This document shows, one piece after another, positions 5,443-8,586 of a DNA stretch of 8,586 bases. Where the stretch lies: the NCBI GenBank assembly GCA_013297545.1, contig JAAFHH010000105.1:1-8586 (forward strand). Reading direction: 5' to 3'. Source of the stretch: Alphaproteobacteria bacterium (GTDB lineage Bacteria; Pseudomonadota; Alphaproteobacteria; Elsterales; Elsteraceae). The notes below the pieces were generated by a model. That model was not told the origin of the DNA. It did no database searches and saw nothing but the letters and a program-made list of their open reading frames with translations. A program made the position numbers and the translations under genes. The first letter of the stretch is position 1; the number at the start of each line of letters is the position of its first letter.

Positions 5443-8400
5443 ATGGTTCTGTCGGATGTCTCGATCAAGCGGCCGGTGTTCGCCTGCGTGATCAGCCTGA
5501 TCTTGTTGATCTTCGGTGCGTTCGCGTTCCTGAAGCTGCCAGTGCGCGAATACCCGGCGATCGACCCGCCGATCGTGTCGATCACCACGATTTATCGCGG
5601 TGCGTCCGCGCAGATCATCGAAAGCCGCGTCACACAGGTGCTCGAGCAAGCGGTCGCCGGGATCGAGGGCATCAAAACCATCACGTCGACCAGCCGCGAT
5701 GAAAGCTCGCGCATCTCGATCGAATTCCAGCTGACCCGCAACGTCGAAGGGGCCGCCAACGACGTGCGTGACAAGGTGTTCTCGGTGCTGTCACGTCTGC
5801 CGACCGACATCGTCCAGCCGGTGATCCAGAAGGTCGATGGCGACGCCCAGCCGATCTTGTGGTTGACGCTGACGGGCGAGCGCAGCACCAGCTTGCAGCT
5901 GTCCGATTACGCCTCACGCTTCTTGGTGGACCGCCTGTCGACCGTAAACGGTGTCGCCTCCGTCCGTATTGGCGGGGAGCGGCGCTATGCCATGCGGATC
6001 TGGCTCGATCGGCGCAGCATGGCCTCGCGCGGCGTCACCGTGCGCGATATCGAATTGGCGCTGCGCCGCCAAAACATCGAACTGCCGGCCGGCCGGGTCG
6101 AAAGCACGTCGCGCGAATTCACCGTGCGCGCCGAATCCGGCCTGCGCACGCCAGAGCAATTCCGCCGCCTGGTGGTTGGCCGCTCGCAAACCGCAGCCCA
6201 AGCGGCGGGCACCCAAGTACCGTCTGGCGGCGGCGGCGGCATCACCACCGCGACCAACCCGCAGCCCTACTTGGTGCGTCTCGGCGATGTCGCCCAGGTC
6301 GAAATCGGCCCGCAGGACGAACGCGGCGAATTCCGCGCGAATGGCGTGCCGTCGATCGGCCTCAGCGTCATCAAGCAATCGACCGCCAACACGATCGAAG
6401 TCGCCGATGGTATCCGGCGCGAGGTGGACACGATCCGCTCGTCCCTGCCGCCGGGCATGGACATGGGCATCAACTTCGACCAATCGCAGTTCATTCGCGC
6501 CTCGCTGTACGAAGTGGAACACGCGCTGGTGACCGCGGTCGTGCTGGTCGTGTTGGTGATCTACGTGTTCTTGCGCTCCTTCCGGGCGACGATCATTCCG
6601 GTGGTCGCGATCCCGGTCTCGATGATCGCGGCGTTCATGGTGTTGGCAGCGCTCGATTTCTCGATCAACACGCTGACCTTGCTTGCCTTCGTGCTGGCGA
6701 TTGGTCTGGTCGTTGATGACGCGATCGTGGTGCTCGAAAACATCCACCGGCGCATTGAGGAAGGCGAACCGCCGCTGCTCGCCGCCGTGCGCGGGGCGCG
6801 GCAGATCGGCTTTGCGGTGCTGGCGACCACGCTGGTGCTGATCGCGGTGTTCGTGCCGATCTCACTGCAGTCCGGCACGATTGGCCGGCTGTTTTCGGAA
6901 TTTGGTATCACGGTGGCCGCAGCAGTCGCATTCTCCGGCTTGGTCGCGCTGTCGCTGACGCCGATGATGTGTTCCAAGCTGTTGAAGCCGCACAGCAACG
7001 ATGGCTTCGTCTACAAGGTGACGGAACCGGTGTTCGTCGCCATGAACCGGGGCTACGCCTGGACCTTGAAGCAATGCATCAACGCACCGATCGTGATCGT
7101 CGCCTTCATGCTGGCGCTGGTTGGGGCGTGCTACCTGCTGTTCACCTCCCTCAAGCAAGAATTGGCGCCGCTGGAAGACCAGGGCAGCTTCACCATCATC
7201 GTCACTGCGCCGGAAGGGGCATCGGTTGAGGTGACGCGCCGCTACGTCGCCCAGATCGAAGCGGAGATGATGCGCTTGGTCGAAGCGGGCGAAGCCGAAC
7301 GCGTGCTGTCGACCGTCGCGGTCGGCTTCGGCGTGCCGGGGGCGGCCAACACCGGCCGTGTCACCGTGCGCTTGATGCCGTGGGAGCAACGCACCCGCAC
7401 GCAAGCCGAAATCGTGCGCTCGCTGCAGCCGCGTATGAACCAGTACCCGGGCGTGCGCGCGGTCATCGTGCAGCCACCGCCGCTGGGTCAGCGCGGCGCA
7501 CGCACGCCAGTGCAGGTGGTGCTGGGTGGCTCGACCTACGAGGAACTGGCGCAGTGGCGCGACATCATCGTGCCGCGTCTGCGCGAAAATCCGCGCCTGC
7601 TCAACGTGATCGCGACCTATGACGAGACCAAGCCGCAGTTCCGCGTCGAAGTGTTGCGCGAACGGGCAGCCGACCTTGGCATCGCGGTCGACGAGATCGG
7701 CCGCACGCTCGAAGTGATGTTCGGGGCGCGCGCGATCACCACGATCAAAGACCGCGGCGAAGAATACGACGTCATGCTGCAAGCCCGTGCTGGCGACCGC
7801 ACGACGCCGCAGGATCTGACCAACGTGTTCGTGCGCTCGTCGTCGGACCAGCTGATCCCGCTGCAGAACCTGGTGGTGGTGACCAACCTCGCCGGGGCGG
7901 CCGAACTCACGCGCGTCGACCGCATGCGCTCGATCACCCTGCAGGCCGGGCTGGAAACCGGCTACGCGCTCGGTGAAGCGCTGAACTACATCGAAGCTGC
8001 GATCCGCAAGGACCTGCCGCCGACGGCGCGGATCTCCTACCAGGGCGAAAGCTTGCAGTTCAAAGAAAGCTCAAGCGCGCTGTGGATCACCTTCCTGCTC
8101 GCGATCGTCGTCGTGTTCTTGGTGCTGGCAGCGCAGTTCGAAAGCTGGACCCACCCGGCGATCGTGCTGTTGACCGTGCCGCTTGCGGTTGCGGGTGCGC
8201 TCGGCTGCTTGTGGCTGTTGGACCTGTCGCTCAACGTCTACAGCCAGATCGGCATGGTGATGTTGGTCGGCCTAGTGGCGAAGAACGCGATCCTGATCGT
8301 CGAATTCGCCAACCAGCTGCGCGATGAAGGCAAGGACATGGTCACCGCGACCATCGACGCCTCGGTCGCCCGGTTCCGGCCGATCTTGATGACCTCGATC

Positions 8401-8586
8401 GCCACCGTCGCCGGTGCCGTGCCGCTCGCCATGGCGCACGGTGCGGGGGCGGAAGCCCGCAGTGCGATCGGTTGGGTGATCGTCGGTGGCGTCAGCTTTG
8501 CCACCATCCTCACCCTCTACGTTGTGCCGGTGTTCTACCGGTGGCTTGCGATCCACACCAAACCTGCCAGCCACATCAGCGATCTT
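5443..8586 (+). CDS. RND multidrug-type efflux transporter, HAE1 family (right end open)
   Basis: The frame is open for 1048 codons to the window edge with no stop. Family members are usually about 1020-1060 residues, so nearly all of the protein is present. The first membrane helix (about 10-30) is followed by LPVREYPAIDPPIVSITTIY (32-51) and the first porter loop. Helices 2-6 lie at about 355-507, with the proton-relay pair Asp425-Asp426 in GLVVDDAIVVLEN. Helix 7 is at about 547-567. The second loop holds LEDQGSF and the G-loop-like FGVPGAANTG (629-638). Helices 8-12 lie at about 877-1032, with the relay lysine Lys947 in VAKNAILIVEFA and RFRPILMTS (977-985). All relay residues are intact. 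The Asp-Asp pair indicates a drug/lipophile exporter, not the heavy-metal (HME) type. Residues about 246-275 form a Gly/Ala/Thr-rich insertion where AcrB has only a short turn. The gene follows its adaptor at 71 bp. No outer-membrane channel gene is visible. Confidence 0.95.
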   Translation, partial: MVLSDVSIKRPVFACVISLILLIFGAFAFLKLPVREYPAIDPPIVSITTIYRGASAQIIESRVTQVLEQAVAGIEGIKTITSTSRDESSRISIEFQLTRNVEGAANDVRDKVFSVLSRLPTDIVQPVIQKVDGDAQPILWLTLTGERSTSLQLSDYASRFLVDRLSTVNGVASVRIGGERRYAMRIWLDRRSMASRGVTVRDIELALRRQNIELPAGRVESTSREFTVRAESGLRTPEQFRRLVVGRSQTAAQAAGTQVPSGGGGGITTATNPQPYLVRLGDVAQVEIGPQDERGEFRANGVPSIGLSVIKQSTANTIEVADGIRREVDTIRSSLPPGMDMGINFDQSQFIRASLYEVEHALVTAVVLVVLVIYVFLRSFRATIIPVVAIPVSMIAAFMVLAALDFSINTLTLLAFVLAIGLVVDDAIVVLENIHRRIEEGEPPLLAAVRGARQIGFAVLATTLVLIAVFVPISLQSGTIGRLFSEFGITVAAAVAFSGLVALSLTPMMCSKLLKPHSNDGFVYKVTEPVFVAMNRGYAWTLKQCINAPIVIVAFMLALVGACYLLFTSLKQELAPLEDQGSFTIIVTAPEGASVEVTRRYVAQIEAEMMRLVEAGEAERVLSTVAVGFGVPGAANTGRVTVRLMPWEQRTRTQAEIVRSLQPRMNQYPGVRAVIVQPPPLGQRGARTPVQVVLGGSTYEELAQWRDIIVPRLRENPRLLNVIATYDETKPQFRVEVLRERAADLGIAVDEIGRTLEVMFGARAITTIKDRGEEYDVMLQARAGDRTTPQDLTNVFVRSSSDQLIPLQNLVVVTNLAGAAELTRVDRMRSITLQAGLETGYALGEALNYIEAAIRKDLPPTARISYQGESLQFKESSSALWITFLLAIVVVFLVLAAQFESWTHPAIVLLTVPLAVAGALGCLWLLDLSLNVYSQIGMVMLVGLVAKNAILIVEFANQLRDEGKDMVTATIDASVARFRPILMTSIATVAGAVPLAMAHGAGAEARSAIGWVIVGGVSFATILTLYVVPVFYRWLAIHTKPASHISDL
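6226..6240 (+). repeat. (GGC)5 trinucleotide run in the transporter insertion
   Basis: Five tandem GGC codons encode Gly262-266 inside the inserted loop of the RND transporter. As with the adaptor tract, slippage would change loop length without breaking the frame. Confidence 0.85.

Noticed and set aside
5859..6716. A 285-codon alternative plus-strand frame inside the RND gene
   Set aside because: It is out of frame with a transporter that is continuous and well conserved through this region.

Overview
The window is GC-rich bacterial DNA with densely packed genes and a strong G/C preference at third codon positions. The gene families (a FIST sensor, a multi-PAS protein, a HisKA_2-type kinase and an RND tripartite efflux pump) point to a Gram-negative proteobacterium. 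An alphaproteobacterium is my best guess, because HisKA_2 kinases are common there, but this is inference and not proven by the window.

The layout is two divergent units separated by 118 bp (2219-2336). The left unit reads on the minus strand: a FIST-domain sensor (2218 to 1088), then a multi-PAS signalling protein that starts at 1088 and runs off the left edge. The stop and start codons of these two genes share one base (TGATG), so they are almost certainly cotranslated. The pairing of a FIST protein with a PAS-rich partner resembles the NosP/NahK type of nitric-oxide sensing pair, although the output domain of the partner lies outside the window.

The right unit reads on the plus strand: a membrane-bound sensor kinase (2337-4175; Cache-like periplasmic region, PAS, HisKA_2 and HATPase_c), a periplasmic adaptor of an RND pump (4211-5371), and an HAE1-type RND transporter (5443 to the right edge). 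The transporter is open for 1048 codons, which is close to full family length. The gaps are 35 and 71 bp, and both pump genes carry nearly identical ribosome binding sites, so an operon is likely. No response regulator, TetR/MarR repressor or TolC-like outer-membrane channel is visible in the window.

Nothing here is a clearly undescribed system. The items most worth a second look are the placement of a sensor kinase at the head of an efflux operon, the FIST/multi-PAS pair divergent from it, and a glycine-rich insertion in the docking-domain region of the transporter. There are no tRNA, rRNA, CRISPR or mobile-element signals, and no gene-free stretch longer than 300 bp.
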